From: Caldilineaceae bacterium
Lineage (GTDB): Bacteria > Chloroflexota > Anaerolineae > Caldilineales > Caldilineaceae
Assembly: GCA_022821585.1 (NCBI GenBank)
Contig: JAJEDI010000036.1
Coordinates: forward strand, 1 to 34,606
Length of the DNA: 34,606 nucleotides
Reading direction: 5' to 3'
Numbering within the stretch: the first letter of the stretch is position 1; each line of letters starts with the position of its first letter. The notes below the pieces were generated by a model. The model saw nothing but the letters and a program-made list of their open reading frames with translations. It was not told where the DNA came from and did not search any database. A program made the translations under genes and the position numbers. Shown one piece after another: positions 1 through 9,450 of this stretch.

Positions 1-15
1 TTCGGCCCTCCCTTG

Positions 16-36
16 TGCGGGGGCTCCGCCCCCGCA
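16..36. other. Perfect GC-rich hairpin
   Basis: Bases 16-24 (TGCGGGGGC) pair perfectly with 28-36 (GCCCCCGCA) around a 3-nt TCC loop. This gives a 9-bp stem of eight G:C pairs and one T:A pair. No T-run follows on the + strand, so it is not a textbook intrinsic terminator. It could be the end of a transcript from beyond the left edge, or a copy of a genomic palindrome family. The structure is certain; its role is unknown. Confidence 0.6.
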
Positions 37-65
37 ACGCCCCCCCTCCTACAACATGCCTCGTC

Positions 66-311
66 GACCTGGTGTCGATATTCGTAACAGGTGCCCAATC
101 GACCGAGTTTCTTCGCACCAGGTCCCTCCAGTCCCCTTGAATTGCTGTAAGGGAAGGCCTTGTGCCTGCCCTCGCACACCATCCAATCAACGGACCCCAA
201 AGTTAGTCCCGGCATGGCACCTGCCCTCCGTCTCTCCATAAATCGGTAAACAGTTCCAGCCACCGCTGGCATGGATTTCCCGCCAGACTGTGTCCACCCC
301 AATTCCGGGAG
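66..311 (+). repeat. Diverged interspersed repeat, copy A
   Basis: This stretch can be aligned by eye, in the same orientation, with 21624-21831. Shared landmarks in the same order are GGTGTCGAYATT near the start, a GCCTGCC core, a TCTYTCCA block, and CGCCAGACTGT followed by CCAATT near the end. Copy A carries about 38 extra bases just before CGCCAGACTGT. Its core is an imperfect palindrome: GGGAAGGC (151-158) and GCCTGCCC (164-171) around a 5-nt loop. It overlaps no supported gene, and its presence argues against starting the sialidase-like gene at 271. It may be a decayed MITE or REP-like element. Confidence 0.5.
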
Positions 312-444
312 GCACCCAAGCCACTCGGCGTTGTGCATTGCGCGCCAAACTGGTGTAGGATACCCCTATTCGGTCCACCACGATCCCAGTGGGCGCGGAA
401 ACGCCGCTGTTACCACCACAATCGAACTCAGAGTAAACAATACA

Positions 445-1617
445 ATGCGCATCACCGACAGCGGTACTCTCAGCCGCGGCCAGCCCGGCACATCCCGCGC
501 TATCCTCACCTTTCCTACCGTCATCGCACTCGACAGTGGCACGCTCCTGGCCACGTACCGCACCGGCACCACCAAGGACTCCGACGACGAAACCGTCGAA
601 TTCGTCCGCTCGGAGGACGGTGGCCGCACCTGGAGCGCACCCTGGAAACCGGTCCAAAACCCGACCTTGGACGGCCTCTACGGTTCGCTGCGCGTCATCT
701 ACATGACCGAACTGTATCCCGGCCGCCTGCTCGGCGCCTCCATGTGGATCGACCGTACAACCTGGCCCGGCGGCGGCCTCTTCAATGAGGAGACCGAAGG
801 CTGCCTCCCCATGCAGGTCCTCCTCGCCGACTCGAACGACAACGGCCGGACCTGGTCTCCCTGGCGGCTCGTCCCCATGCCCGAGGAGATCGGACCCCCC
901 AGCCTGACCGCGCCCGTCCTCATGCTGGCCGACGGCTCCCTGGCATTAAGCATTGAGACAAATAAACACTACGAAGACGCCTCGCCATGGATGCAAAAGG
1001 TCGTCTTCATGCACCGACATGATCATCAGACGTCCTCCTCAAGCCCTGGCCCCGCAGATAAGCTGGCCGTAGACCCGAAATGGGCGCAACCGGTCGTAGC
1101 CGGCGAGGACCCCAGCGGCCGCATCTTCAACTGGGATCTGCGCGTCGGCGTCGCCCCCGACGGACGCGTCGCTACCTACTCCTGGACCTACGACACTGTC
1201 ACCGCCCGCTACCTCAACATCCACCGCCGCATCAGCGCCGACAGCGGCCGTACCTGGACCGAAGCCGAAGACCTCGGTTTCGCCGACCAGGCCGCACGCC
1301 CCGCCATGCTCGCCGACGGCCGCGTCATCCTGCCCTACGTGGACAGGTTCGGCAGCCGCTCGATCCGCGCCCGCCTTGCCCCGGCCATCGACGCCCCATT
1401 TGATCCGTCAACCGAGGTCGTCATCTACAGCCAGGAACAAGATTCCGCCGATCAGACCGCAAGCACCAGCGAACTCCTCAGCGAAATGAGCCTGTGGACC
1501 TTCGGCCTTCCCTATGCAGAGACCCTGGACGACGGGACCGCTCTGGTCGTCTACTATGCGGGAAACGACGAAGCCATGGACATACATTGGGCCAGAATCG
1601 ATCCCGGCCCAGCCTGA
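445..1617 (+). CDS. BNR/Asp-box sialidase-like protein
   Basis: The 390-residue product has the repeat signature of six-bladed sialidase-type beta-propellers. Three Asp-boxes of form S-x-D-x-G-x-T-W are visible at residues about 56-63, 130-137 and 264-271. Proteins of this fold release terminal sialic acids or related sugars, but many BNR proteins act on other glycans, so the substrate is open. The ATG at 445 was chosen because the 58 codons upstream in frame look non-coding and overlap a diverged repeat. No good ribosome binding site is visible. No signal peptide is present, so the protein is probably cytoplasmic and would act on imported oligosaccharides. It heads the + strand gene set, 68 bp before the aldolase. 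Confidence 0.8.
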   Translation: MRITDSGTLSRGQPGTSRAILTFPTVIALDSGTLLATYRTGTTKDSDDETVEFVRSEDGGRTWSAPWKPVQNPTLDGLYGSLRVIYMTELYPGRLLGASMWIDRTTWPGGGLFNEETEGCLPMQVLLADSNDNGRTWSPWRLVPMPEEIGPPSLTAPVLMLADGSLALSIETNKHYEDASPWMQKVVFMHRHDHQTSSSSPGPADKLAVDPKWAQPVVAGEDPSGRIFNWDLRVGVAPDGRVATYSWTYDTVTARYLNIHRRISADSGRTWTEAEDLGFADQAARPAMLADGRVILPYVDRFGSRSIRARLAPAIDAPFDPSTEVVIYSQEQDSADQTASTSELLSEMSLWTFGLPYAETLDDGTALVVYYAGNDEAMDIHWARIDPGPA

Positions 1618-1685
1618 CCCAGCCGGCTACCAAACCAGCGTCGTATCCGCCGGCGCAAAACATGCTGTCACACAAAGGAATTGAC

Positions 1686-2465
1686 ATGCGCAAGAGCAAG
1701 ATGCTTCAGAAGTTCCGCAATGACGGCTTTGCCCGCGTCTGCGGCCTCGGACACTACCTGCCCTTTTACATCCGCTACGCTGCCCACTACAACTTTGACG
1801 GCATCTGGTTTGACCTCGAACACCGCCCCATGGACGCCCGCGAGGTACAGGCCATCATCATGATGTGCTATCATAACGACATCGACTGCATGGTCCGCCC
1901 CCCTACCCTGGAGCGAACCAAGCTGTACCGGTACCTGGAAGATGGCGCCAGTGGCTTCCTCATGCCCCTGATCTCAGACCCGCAGACCGCCTCCGACGTG
2001 GTCCAGGCCGTCAGGTTTCCCCCCTTGGGCAACCGCGGCATGGACGGAGCCGGTCTGGACGCGGATTTCGGTATCGGGGCTTGGGACCCTCAGAGCAACT
2101 ACAACGCCGATTCCAACCGCGAGACCTTCCTCATTACACAAGTCGAAACCCTTCAAGCAGTGGCCAATGCCGAGGAGATCGCTTCCATAGACGGCATCGA
2201 CGGCCTGTTCATCGGGCCAGCCGACCTGTCGCTGCGTATCGCAACACAGGGAAACGGTGACTTGACTATGGAGAAAGCGATCGAAACTGTCGCCGCCGCG
2301 GCCGACAAGCATGGCAAAGTCTGGGGCATCACCGCCGCATCGGTGGACGAAATCAAGCGCTACCGCGATCAGGGAGCCCAGATGGTCCCCTGGGGCGGAG
2401 ACTTCAGTTTGATGAATGTACTTAGAGATTGTAGTGAAGACTTGGACGGCGTACCCGGCGCATGA
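1686..2465 (+). CDS. HpcH/HpaI-family class II aldolase
   Basis: The 259-residue length is typical of the family, which cleaves or forms 2-keto-3-deoxy sugar acids and 4-hydroxy-2-oxo acids using a divalent metal. Landmarks are all present: FDGIWFDLEH with the catalytic His (about H46), the substrate-carboxylate Arg in MVRPP (about R71), the metal ligand Glu in QVET (about E154) and the metal ligand Asp in IGPADLS (about D180). The PPLGNRG motif is also seen. The ATG at 1686 is preceded by AAAGGA at 7-nt spacing; an in-frame ATG at 1662 is possible but less well placed. The next gene starts 42 bp downstream. The exact substrate is not predictable; a sugar-acid catabolic aldolase fits the neighbours. 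Confidence 0.9.
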   Translation: MRKSKMLQKFRNDGFARVCGLGHYLPFYIRYAAHYNFDGIWFDLEHRPMDAREVQAIIMMCYHNDIDCMVRPPTLERTKLYRYLEDGASGFLMPLISDPQTASDVVQAVRFPPLGNRGMDGAGLDADFGIGAWDPQSNYNADSNRETFLITQVETLQAVANAEEIASIDGIDGLFIGPADLSLRIATQGNGDLTMEKAIETVAAAADKHGKVWGITAASVDEIKRYRDQGAQMVPWGGDFSLMNVLRDCSEDLDGVPGA

Positions 2466-2507
2466 CGCCGCCCTGCAAGCGCCCCCTGTGATAATCGTGA
2501 AAGGCAA

Positions 2508-3545
2508 ATGAGCATGAAAATAGCAGTCCTGCATGGCCCTCGCGATCTGCGAATCGAAGAAGAGGAGTTGGACGCCAGCCAGCTCGCCGACGACGAAATC
2601 TTGGTGAAAACCCGCATCTCCGCGCTCAAAATCGGTACCGACCGCGGCAACTACGAGGGTGCCGACCGCGTGCCCGGCGCGCCCGGTTACCCGCGCTGGG
2701 TCGGCGACAGCAACCTGGGTATCGTGCAGGCCGCCGGCAGCAAGGTCACCCGCGTGAAAGTCGGCGACCGCGTCGTCACCCGCGCCCCGCACCAGTCCGA
2801 ATACATCATGGCGGAGTCGCAAAGCCTGGTCGCTATCCCCGAGGGCGTCGCCGATGAAGATGCCGTCTACGCCCACCTCTACGCGCTCAGCGCCCACTGC
2901 TACCACAAGGCCCAGTTCCGCCCCGGCGAAAATGTAGCCGTTGTCGGCGTCGGTGTTCTCGGCCTGGGAGCAATCGCCCTCGGCCCGCTCTTCGGCGGTC
3001 GAGTAGTCGGCATCGCCAACAGCCCCGTCCGCATGGAGATGTCGGACCGCATGGGCGCACACGCCAACTTCCTCTACAACGATCCCGACCTTGAGGCCAA
3101 ACTCAACGAATTCACCCGCGGCCAGGGCATCGATCTCGTCATTCTCACCGCTAACCCTTGGCCCGCCTTTCGCACCTCCATGGAGATCGTCCGCCCCGGC
3201 GGCCGTGTATCCGTCGTCAGCCTGCTCGGCCGCGGCGAACCGCCTCTGGACTTCAACCCGCTCGCCATGGAACTATTTTACAACAAGGGCACTTCATTGA
3301 TCGCCGTTTCCCAGAGGGCCGGGTACCTCTATCCCGACAACGGCTCCGATCCCTACAACTCCGCCGACCGTTACGCCTGGGACAATATCGCCGACCACGT
3401 CGTTTCCCTTATGGCCGGCGGGCTGCTCGAGCCGAGCCGCCTCATCACCCACCGCTACCACTACAGCGAAATGGTTGAAGCCTACGAAATGGCCTACCAT
3501 CGCGAAAAGAACATGCTCGGCGTGATCTTCAACTGGCAAGAGTAA
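2508..3545 (+). CDS. Zinc-less medium-chain dehydrogenase/reductase
   Basis: This 345-residue protein has the MDR (alcohol-dehydrogenase-like) layout, with an N-terminal GroES-like part and a C-terminal Rossmann domain carrying GVGVLG (GxGxxG, residues 147-152). The usual catalytic-zinc motifs are replaced. Where GHE is expected the protein reads GDS (about 66-68), and the CGxD region reads IGTD (about 42-45). It is therefore likely a non-zinc oxidoreductase acting on a carbonyl or polyol with NAD(P). AAAGG lies just upstream of ATG 2508; ATG 2514 is an alternative start. It sits between the aldolase and the aminotransferase in one apparent operon. Confidence 0.85.
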   Translation: MSMKIAVLHGPRDLRIEEEELDASQLADDEILVKTRISALKIGTDRGNYEGADRVPGAPGYPRWVGDSNLGIVQAAGSKVTRVKVGDRVVTRAPHQSEYIMAESQSLVAIPEGVADEDAVYAHLYALSAHCYHKAQFRPGENVAVVGVGVLGLGAIALGPLFGGRVVGIANSPVRMEMSDRMGAHANFLYNDPDLEAKLNEFTRGQGIDLVILTANPWPAFRTSMEIVRPGGRVSVVSLLGRGEPPLDFNPLAMELFYNKGTSLIAVSQRAGYLYPDNGSDPYNSADRYAWDNIADHVVSLMAGGLLEPSRLITHRYHYSEMVEAYEMAYHREKNMLGVIFNWQE

Positions 3546-3600
3546 TGTCTGACCTCGTGATGCGGGCCTCGCGCCCGCCCACACGAAAACGGAGGCCAAA

Positions 3601-4953
<1,353 letters not shown>

Positions 4954-4963
4954 GACAGTTTCC

Positions 4964-4980
4964 TGCGAGGCATCCTCGCA
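4964..4980 (+). other. Intercistronic stem-loop
   Basis: TGCGAGG (4964-4970) and CCTCGCA (4974-4980) form a perfect 7-bp stem with a 3-nt loop in the 54-nt gap between the aminotransferase stop and the amidohydrolase start. No T-run follows, so it is unlikely to end transcription. It could affect mRNA stability or the relative yield of the two genes. Confidence 0.4.
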
Positions 4981-5007
4981 CAGGACGTAGGCTACTGGAT
5001 ACCTGCC

Positions 5008-6066
5008 ATGTTTTCGCACGAGTTCATAGAAGCCGATCAGCAGTTTCTCGAAAGGGAGATCCTCCCCTTCCTGCCCGACCGCATCATCGACGCCCACGCC
5101 CATCTCTTCTGCCACGAGCACTACCCGGACGGTGGTCCCCCCGCCGGGCTGTCAGACACGCCGCCCCGCCTGGGCTTGGCCGAGTTCGAACGATACTCGG
5201 AGTGGCTCCATCCGGGAGGACGCGTGGTGGGCGGCCTCTTCTTCGGCCTCGCCTTTCTCGGTGACCGCCAGGCCAACAATGAATTCATCAGCGCAGAAAT
5301 ACACGGCCCTTCTCCCCTGGCAGCCAAATCGCGCGGCCAGCTGATCATCTCGCCCGACATGGACGCCGAGACCATCCTCGACGAAGTGCGCCGCCTCGGT
5401 ATGACCGGCCTGAAGTGCTACCACACCATGGCGCCCCTGAATCCGCGCCTGGGTACGCCCGAATCCGGCGCCGGCTCCTACACCGCCGCAGACCCGACCT
5501 GGACCGCGCCCATCGAGGCCTATCTTCCCGAGGAACATGTCGCCGCCGCCAACACGCTCGGGCTGACAATCACGCTGCACATGGTGCGCGACCGCGCCCT
5601 CGCCGACCCTGTCAATCAGGCCGCCATCCGGCGCTATTGCGAGTCCTATCCCAAAATGCAGCTGATCCTGGCCCACGCCGCCCGCGGCTTTAACCCCTGG
5701 CATACCATTGAGGGCATCGAGAGCCTGCGCGGCCTCGACAACGTCTGGTTTGACACATCCGCCGTAACCGAGGCCGGCGCCTTCGAAGCCATCGTCGAAA
5801 CCATGGGCCACGAAAAGCTCATGTATGGGACCGACTTCCATGTCAGCCACACGCGCGGCCGCTGCGTTGCCATCGGCGACTCTTTCCACTGGCTCTATGC
5901 AGACGAGATGGACCTGGAAGAGAAGCACATCTCGCTAAAGCCCGTCCTGATCGGCCTTGAGTCGCTGCGCAGCATCCGCCTCGCCTGCGACCGGCTGAAG
6001 CTGAGCGAACGCCAGGTCGAGGACATCTTCTACGGAAATGCAGCCGCGCTCCTGGATATCGAGTAA
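5008..6066 (+). CDS. Metal-dependent amidohydrolase (Amidohydro_2 type)
   Basis: The 352-residue TIM-barrel hydrolase has the ligand set of the amidohydrolase superfamily: HxH in IDAHAHLF (H30, H32), a third His in TLHM (H191), a fourth in LAHAARG (H223), and the catalytic Asp in YGTD (D276). The Amidohydro_2 group includes hydrolases and non-oxidative decarboxylases with one metal, such as ACMSD-like enzymes and lactonases. No signal peptide is seen. No ribosome binding site is obvious before ATG 5008. The stop is 11 bp before the ferritin-like gene, which suggests co-expression. The substrate is unknown; a lactone or carboxylate from the aldolase/aminotransferase pathway is one inference. 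Confidence 0.87.
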   Translation: MFSHEFIEADQQFLEREILPFLPDRIIDAHAHLFCHEHYPDGGPPAGLSDTPPRLGLAEFERYSEWLHPGGRVVGGLFFGLAFLGDRQANNEFISAEIHGPSPLAAKSRGQLIISPDMDAETILDEVRRLGMTGLKCYHTMAPLNPRLGTPESGAGSYTAADPTWTAPIEAYLPEEHVAAANTLGLTITLHMVRDRALADPVNQAAIRRYCESYPKMQLILAHAARGFNPWHTIEGIESLRGLDNVWFDTSAVTEAGAFEAIVETMGHEKLMYGTDFHVSHTRGRCVAIGDSFHWLYADEMDLEEKHISLKPVLIGLESLRSIRLACDRLKLSERQVEDIFYGNAAALLDIE

Positions 6067-6077
6067 GGAGGAGGATA

Positions 6078-7289
6078 ATGCAGGTACTGTCCCCGCCAGA
6101 GCAGATCGACTTCGCTCACAACAAGCAACTGCTCAACCGCTACCGCTTTATCGAATATGAGGCCCTGCGCATTCTGGCCGCATGGTTGCCTGGCACCGCC
6201 AACATGGAATGGAAACTGGCCATGGGCCGCCTGCTCTGGGAAGATGCCCAGCACGTACAGCATCTCTACCAGCGCCTGCGTGAGATCCAGACCCCTGCCT
6301 TCCGCCCGCCCGGTGACGACGCCCTCGAACACCTGATGGCCGAAGCCCTCCACGCGCCCAACGAAGCCGACCTCTTGGCCGGCCTCTTTCGCGTGATCAA
6401 ACCGGCTTTGGTCGACACCTACCGCTGGCACTGCGATCAGACCTTCGCCAATCCCGACGCGCCCACCCTGTATGCCTTCAAACACATCCTGATCGATGAA
6501 GAGCTGCAACTCACCTGGGCAGAAGAGGCATTGGCAAACCATGCGCCAGGCGAATGGGAAACCTACGTCGCCGACCTGCTCGCGGCAGCCGGAGGCGTCT
6601 CCGGCCGCGAAGACCGGCAGGAAAAACCGGCGCCTGTCGCATGCCGCACGACCTTCGAATGCCCCCGCGACGCCGCCCGCGACAGCCGCTTCAGCCTTGT
6701 CAATCGCGACGCGGGCAAACGGATTACCGACGTCGATCATGCAACGCAGCGTCTGCGGGATTTCGAGAGCTACAGCCAGGAAATGCTCGCCGCCGAAACC
6801 GTCGCCCTCATCATCCACCTGTCACCTGACATGCCCTGGGCCTTCACCTACGACAGCGCCCGCCACTGCTACGACGAGACCCGGCACTGCAAGCTCGGCA
6901 TCGAATGGCTGGCCCATCACGGACGCGACTATACCAAGGTGCCCCAGAACACGCGCATCTACACCTGGCGCAGCCAGTACGACGCCGCCACCCAATACTG
7001 CCTCCTGACCATGGGCAACGAGACGCACGCCTTCCCCCACCGTCACGTGCAGATGGCCGCCTATGCCGAAACCGGCGACCGTCTCTCGGCCCAGTTCGTC
7101 AGCTACGACATGGCCGACGAACGGCAGCACGTCGCCTTCGGCCACAAATGGTTGCCACAGTTAATGACCCAACACGGGATCGAAAGGCCGGTAGACGAGT
7201 TCGTCAAGGAGACGGTAGCCCTGTGGGAACAGGAGTACATGTCGGGCACGCTGCCCATCCACGATCAGCCGGAGACCTCAGTTCAGTAG
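6078..7289 (+). CDS. Duplicated ferritin-like putative di-metal protein
   Basis: The family of this 403-residue protein is not recognised with certainty. It is largely helical and shows ferritin-like metal motifs in two halves. The N-terminal half has E27 (FIEYEAL), EDAQH (about 55-59) and IDEELQ (about 139-144). The C-terminal half has E240 (AAETVAL), DETRH (266-270), E315 (GNETH) and DERQH (347-351). This fits an E, ExxH, E, ExxH diiron pattern best in the second half. A linker of low conservation appeal (about 172-205) joins them. It may be a DUF455-related protein or a diiron oxygenase or oxidase. GGAGGA just upstream supports the start, and the 11-bp gap couples it to the amidohydrolase. 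Confidence 0.6.
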   Translation: MQVLSPPEQIDFAHNKQLLNRYRFIEYEALRILAAWLPGTANMEWKLAMGRLLWEDAQHVQHLYQRLREIQTPAFRPPGDDALEHLMAEALHAPNEADLLAGLFRVIKPALVDTYRWHCDQTFANPDAPTLYAFKHILIDEELQLTWAEEALANHAPGEWETYVADLLAAAGGVSGREDRQEKPAPVACRTTFECPRDAARDSRFSLVNRDAGKRITDVDHATQRLRDFESYSQEMLAAETVALIIHLSPDMPWAFTYDSARHCYDETRHCKLGIEWLAHHGRDYTKVPQNTRIYTWRSQYDAATQYCLLTMGNETHAFPHRHVQMAAYAETGDRLSAQFVSYDMADERQHVAFGHKWLPQLMTQHGIERPVDEFVKETVALWEQEYMSGTLPIHDQPETSVQ

Positions 7290-7335
7290 GCAGCTACTGT
7301 ACCAACCGCCTGCCAACATCCGCTGGAATCAGCCC

Positions 7336-8349
7336 ATGGACCGCAGCCACTATCGCACTCTTGGACGAACCGGATTATCGGTTTCTCCGATCGCCCTGGG
7401 GACGGTTGAGTTGGGGATGGACTACGGCATACCAGTCCCTGGCCAATACGGCCGTCCCTCCACGTCCGCCGCCGAACGCCTGGTCGCCGCGGCGCTGGAC
7501 GCCGGAATAAACTTCATTGACACTGCCCAGGCTTATGGGAACAGCGAAGCGGTCCTCGGCCGTGCCCTCTTCGGCCGCCGCAAACGGGTCGTGTTGGCGA
7601 CCAAAGCCACCGTGCAAGCCAACGGAAAGACACTGCGCGGCCAGGCCTTGCGCCGGGCCATGCTTTCCGGTCTCGAGAACAGCCTCCGCTCGCTGCAGAC
7701 CGACTACGTCGATATCTGGCAGATCCACAACGTCGACGCCGACCTCCTCGAACAGGCCGACCTCGTAGCCGAGATCTTCTCTGAGGCACGCGCCAACGGT
7801 ATGATTCTCTGGCGCGGAGGCTCATTTTATGGCCCCGATCTGCCCCTGGCCGCGCTCGAGCTGGACCTGTTTGACGCAATTCAGGTCACCTATTCGCTCT
7901 TCGACCAGCGCCTGGCGAGCAGGGTATTCCCCACGGCCAGAAGGAAAAATGTTGGCGTTATGGTGCGTTCGGTTCTGCTGCAAGGGGTCTTGACCGAACG
8001 CGCCGACTACCTGCCCGACAGGCTTGAACCCTTGAAAGCACGTTCGAGGCGGTTCCGCCAGCTCGTTTCCGAGGCCGCCGCCAAATCTCGGCATGCAGCC
8101 GGCCGCAGCCTCACGCCGGCGCAGGCGGCCATCGCCTTTGCACTGGCCGAACCGCGCATCGGCTCAGTCCTTGTCGGCATGCGCACCGAGGCCGAGCTCG
8201 AAGAAAACCTGGTGGCGGCTAGCACGACGCTCTCCCCCGACCTGCTCCACGAACTGCGCCAGCTACGAATCGACGATCCCGAGCTGCTCAACCCGAGTTA
8301 CTGGCAGGACGACCTGGTGGCCGCAGCCAAAAGGATGCGGCAAAGCTGA
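7336..8349 (+). CDS. Aldo/keto reductase
   Basis: This 337-residue (alpha/beta)8-barrel NAD(P)H oxidoreductase has the complete AKR tetrad: D62 and Y67 in FIDTAQAYGNSE, K90 in LATK, and H131 in QIHNVD. The opening YRTLGRTGLSVSPIALGT is typical. It would reduce aldehydes or ketones of sugars, or run in reverse as a sugar dehydrogenase. It starts 46 bp after the ferritin-like gene and precedes a second, only distantly similar AKR. The insertion GMDYGIPVPGQYGRPS after the first strand resembles that in galactose/L-fucose-dehydrogenase-like AKRs, but the substrate is not certain. Confidence 0.9.
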   Translation: MDRSHYRTLGRTGLSVSPIALGTVELGMDYGIPVPGQYGRPSTSAAERLVAAALDAGINFIDTAQAYGNSEAVLGRALFGRRKRVVLATKATVQANGKTLRGQALRRAMLSGLENSLRSLQTDYVDIWQIHNVDADLLEQADLVAEIFSEARANGMILWRGGSFYGPDLPLAALELDLFDAIQVTYSLFDQRLASRVFPTARRKNVGVMVRSVLLQGVLTERADYLPDRLEPLKARSRRFRQLVSEAAAKSRHAAGRSLTPAQAAIAFALAEPRIGSVLVGMRTEAELEENLVAASTTLSPDLLHELRQLRIDDPELLNPSYWQDDLVAAAKRMRQS

Positions 8350-8455
8350 CTCTGGGAAGCTGATTTACCGAAGGAAAAGAGTTCGGTCGCTGGGTAAGCG
8401 GCCGGTATCCGGCAGCAAGTGAGTCCGAGTCGGATCGTAACCACTCAGGAATGTA

Positions 8456-8461
8456 GGGAGG
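8456..8461 (+). promoter_or_regulatory. Ribosome binding site fixing the AKR start at 8470
   Basis: GGGAGG lies 8 nt before ATG 8470. It places the start of the second aldo/keto reductase there rather than at the in-frame upstream codon at 8419, whose 17 extra residues do not resemble AKR sequence. Confidence 0.7.
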
Positions 8462-8469
8462 TATGGAAG

Positions 8470-9381
8470 ATGGAATCTCGTCAGTTAGGCAACTCCGAAC
8501 TGAACGTCAGTTCAATCGGCCTGGGTAGCGTAACCTTCGGCCGCGAAATTGACGCTGAAACGTCGTTCTCAATTCTAGACCACGCCATGGACAGGGACAT
8601 CAATCTGATCGACACCGCCGAAGTCTATTCCGCCGGCGGTTCAGAAGAGGTCCTGGGTCAGTGGCTTTCCCGCAACGGCAACCGGGACAAGGTCGTTTTG
8701 GCGACCAAGATCGCACCGCCACTGGGCCGGGAGCGTGTCCTGCAGTTCGCAGACGATAGCCTGCGCCGGCTGCAGACCGACGTCATCGATCTCTACCAGC
8801 TCCACGCTTACGATGGCGGCACACCCTTCGAAGAAACGCTCGCCGCTCTCAATTCTCTGGTTGAGCAGGGAAAAGTACGCTATATAGCCTGCAGCAACTT
8901 CGCCGCCTGGCAGCTCTGCAAAGCACTATGGATCGCCGACGTGAACGGCTGGGCGCCCATGGTATCTGTACAGCCTAACTACAGTGTTGCCATTCGCGAC
9001 ATTGAGGCCGAGCTGCTTCCGTTCTGTGCCGACCAGAACATTGGTGTGATCTCCTACAGCCCGCTGGGCGCCGGGTTCCTGACCGGCAAGTACACCAAGA
9101 CCTGGACGGCGCCTGAGGGGACGCGCTTTGATGTCATGCCGGACCACTGGGAAATCTACGAAAACGACACCTCGATGCGTCGCATGGAGGGTCTGCGCGA
9201 GCTGGCCTCCGAAACGGGTATTTCGATGGTGCAGCTCGCTTTGGCCTGGGCAATTGGCCAACCTGGAATCACTTCCGTGTTGATCGGTTGCCGCAGCACC
9301 TCCCACATTGATCAGGCGTTCCAGGCCGAGGAGATGGGGTTAACTCAAGAGCTCCGCGATAAGATCAACGCGCTGGGCTGA
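8470..9381 (+). CDS. Aldo/keto reductase
   Basis: The 303-residue protein starts MESRQLGNSELNVSSIGLG and carries all four AKR catalytic residues: D48 and Y53 (LIDTAEVYSAGGSE), K80 (LATK) and H112 (YQLHAYD). The C-terminal NADP-binding segment LIGCRSTSHIDQ is typical. The gap of 120 bp from the previous AKR is the longest inside this gene set. It is not a recent duplicate of the previous AKR. With the Gfo/Idh/MocA enzyme downstream it likely handles carbonyl/hydroxyl interconversion on a sugar-derived intermediate. Confidence 0.9.
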   Translation: MESRQLGNSELNVSSIGLGSVTFGREIDAETSFSILDHAMDRDINLIDTAEVYSAGGSEEVLGQWLSRNGNRDKVVLATKIAPPLGRERVLQFADDSLRRLQTDVIDLYQLHAYDGGTPFEETLAALNSLVEQGKVRYIACSNFAAWQLCKALWIADVNGWAPMVSVQPNYSVAIRDIEAELLPFCADQNIGVISYSPLGAGFLTGKYTKTWTAPEGTRFDVMPDHWEIYENDTSMRRMEGLRELASETGISMVQLALAWAIGQPGITSVLIGCRSTSHIDQAFQAEEMGLTQELRDKINALG

Positions 9382-9450
9382 TTGCAGATCGATTTCCGAG
9401 TTTGGAAGCGATACCTTTCACAAGCGGCATTCCACAGGGGGAAGGAAACA

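Larger units (their letters stand above)
1..444. other. Non-coding leader upstream of the + strand operon
   Basis: No convincing gene lies here. Open frames in this stretch have no family signature, and the frame of the downstream sialidase-like gene extends into it only as a low-quality N-terminal tail. The region holds a perfect GC-rich hairpin at 16-36 and one copy of a diverged repeat (about 66-311) whose partner sits at about 21624-21831. A promoter for the downstream operon would be expected here, but no well-matched -35/-10 pair was found. Confidence 0.6.

Noticed and set aside
331..361. TTGTGC and TAGGAT as a promoter for the + strand operon
   Set aside because: The spacing is 19 nt and each box matches only four of six consensus bases; such pairs arise by chance.
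271..444. N-terminal extension of the sialidase-like gene
   Set aside because: The extra 58 codons overlap the diverged repeat and look unlike protein-coding sequence.
1974..3062. Long open frame on the - strand, opposite the aldolase and dehydrogenase genes
   Set aside because: It overlaps two well-supported genes and its translation is low-complexity (Val/Gly/Asp-rich) without family motifs, typical of antisense frames in GC-rich DNA.
5152..6818. Long - strand frames opposite the amidohydrolase and ferritin-like genes
   Set aside because: Shadow frames of strongly supported + strand genes, with no motif or ribosome binding site.
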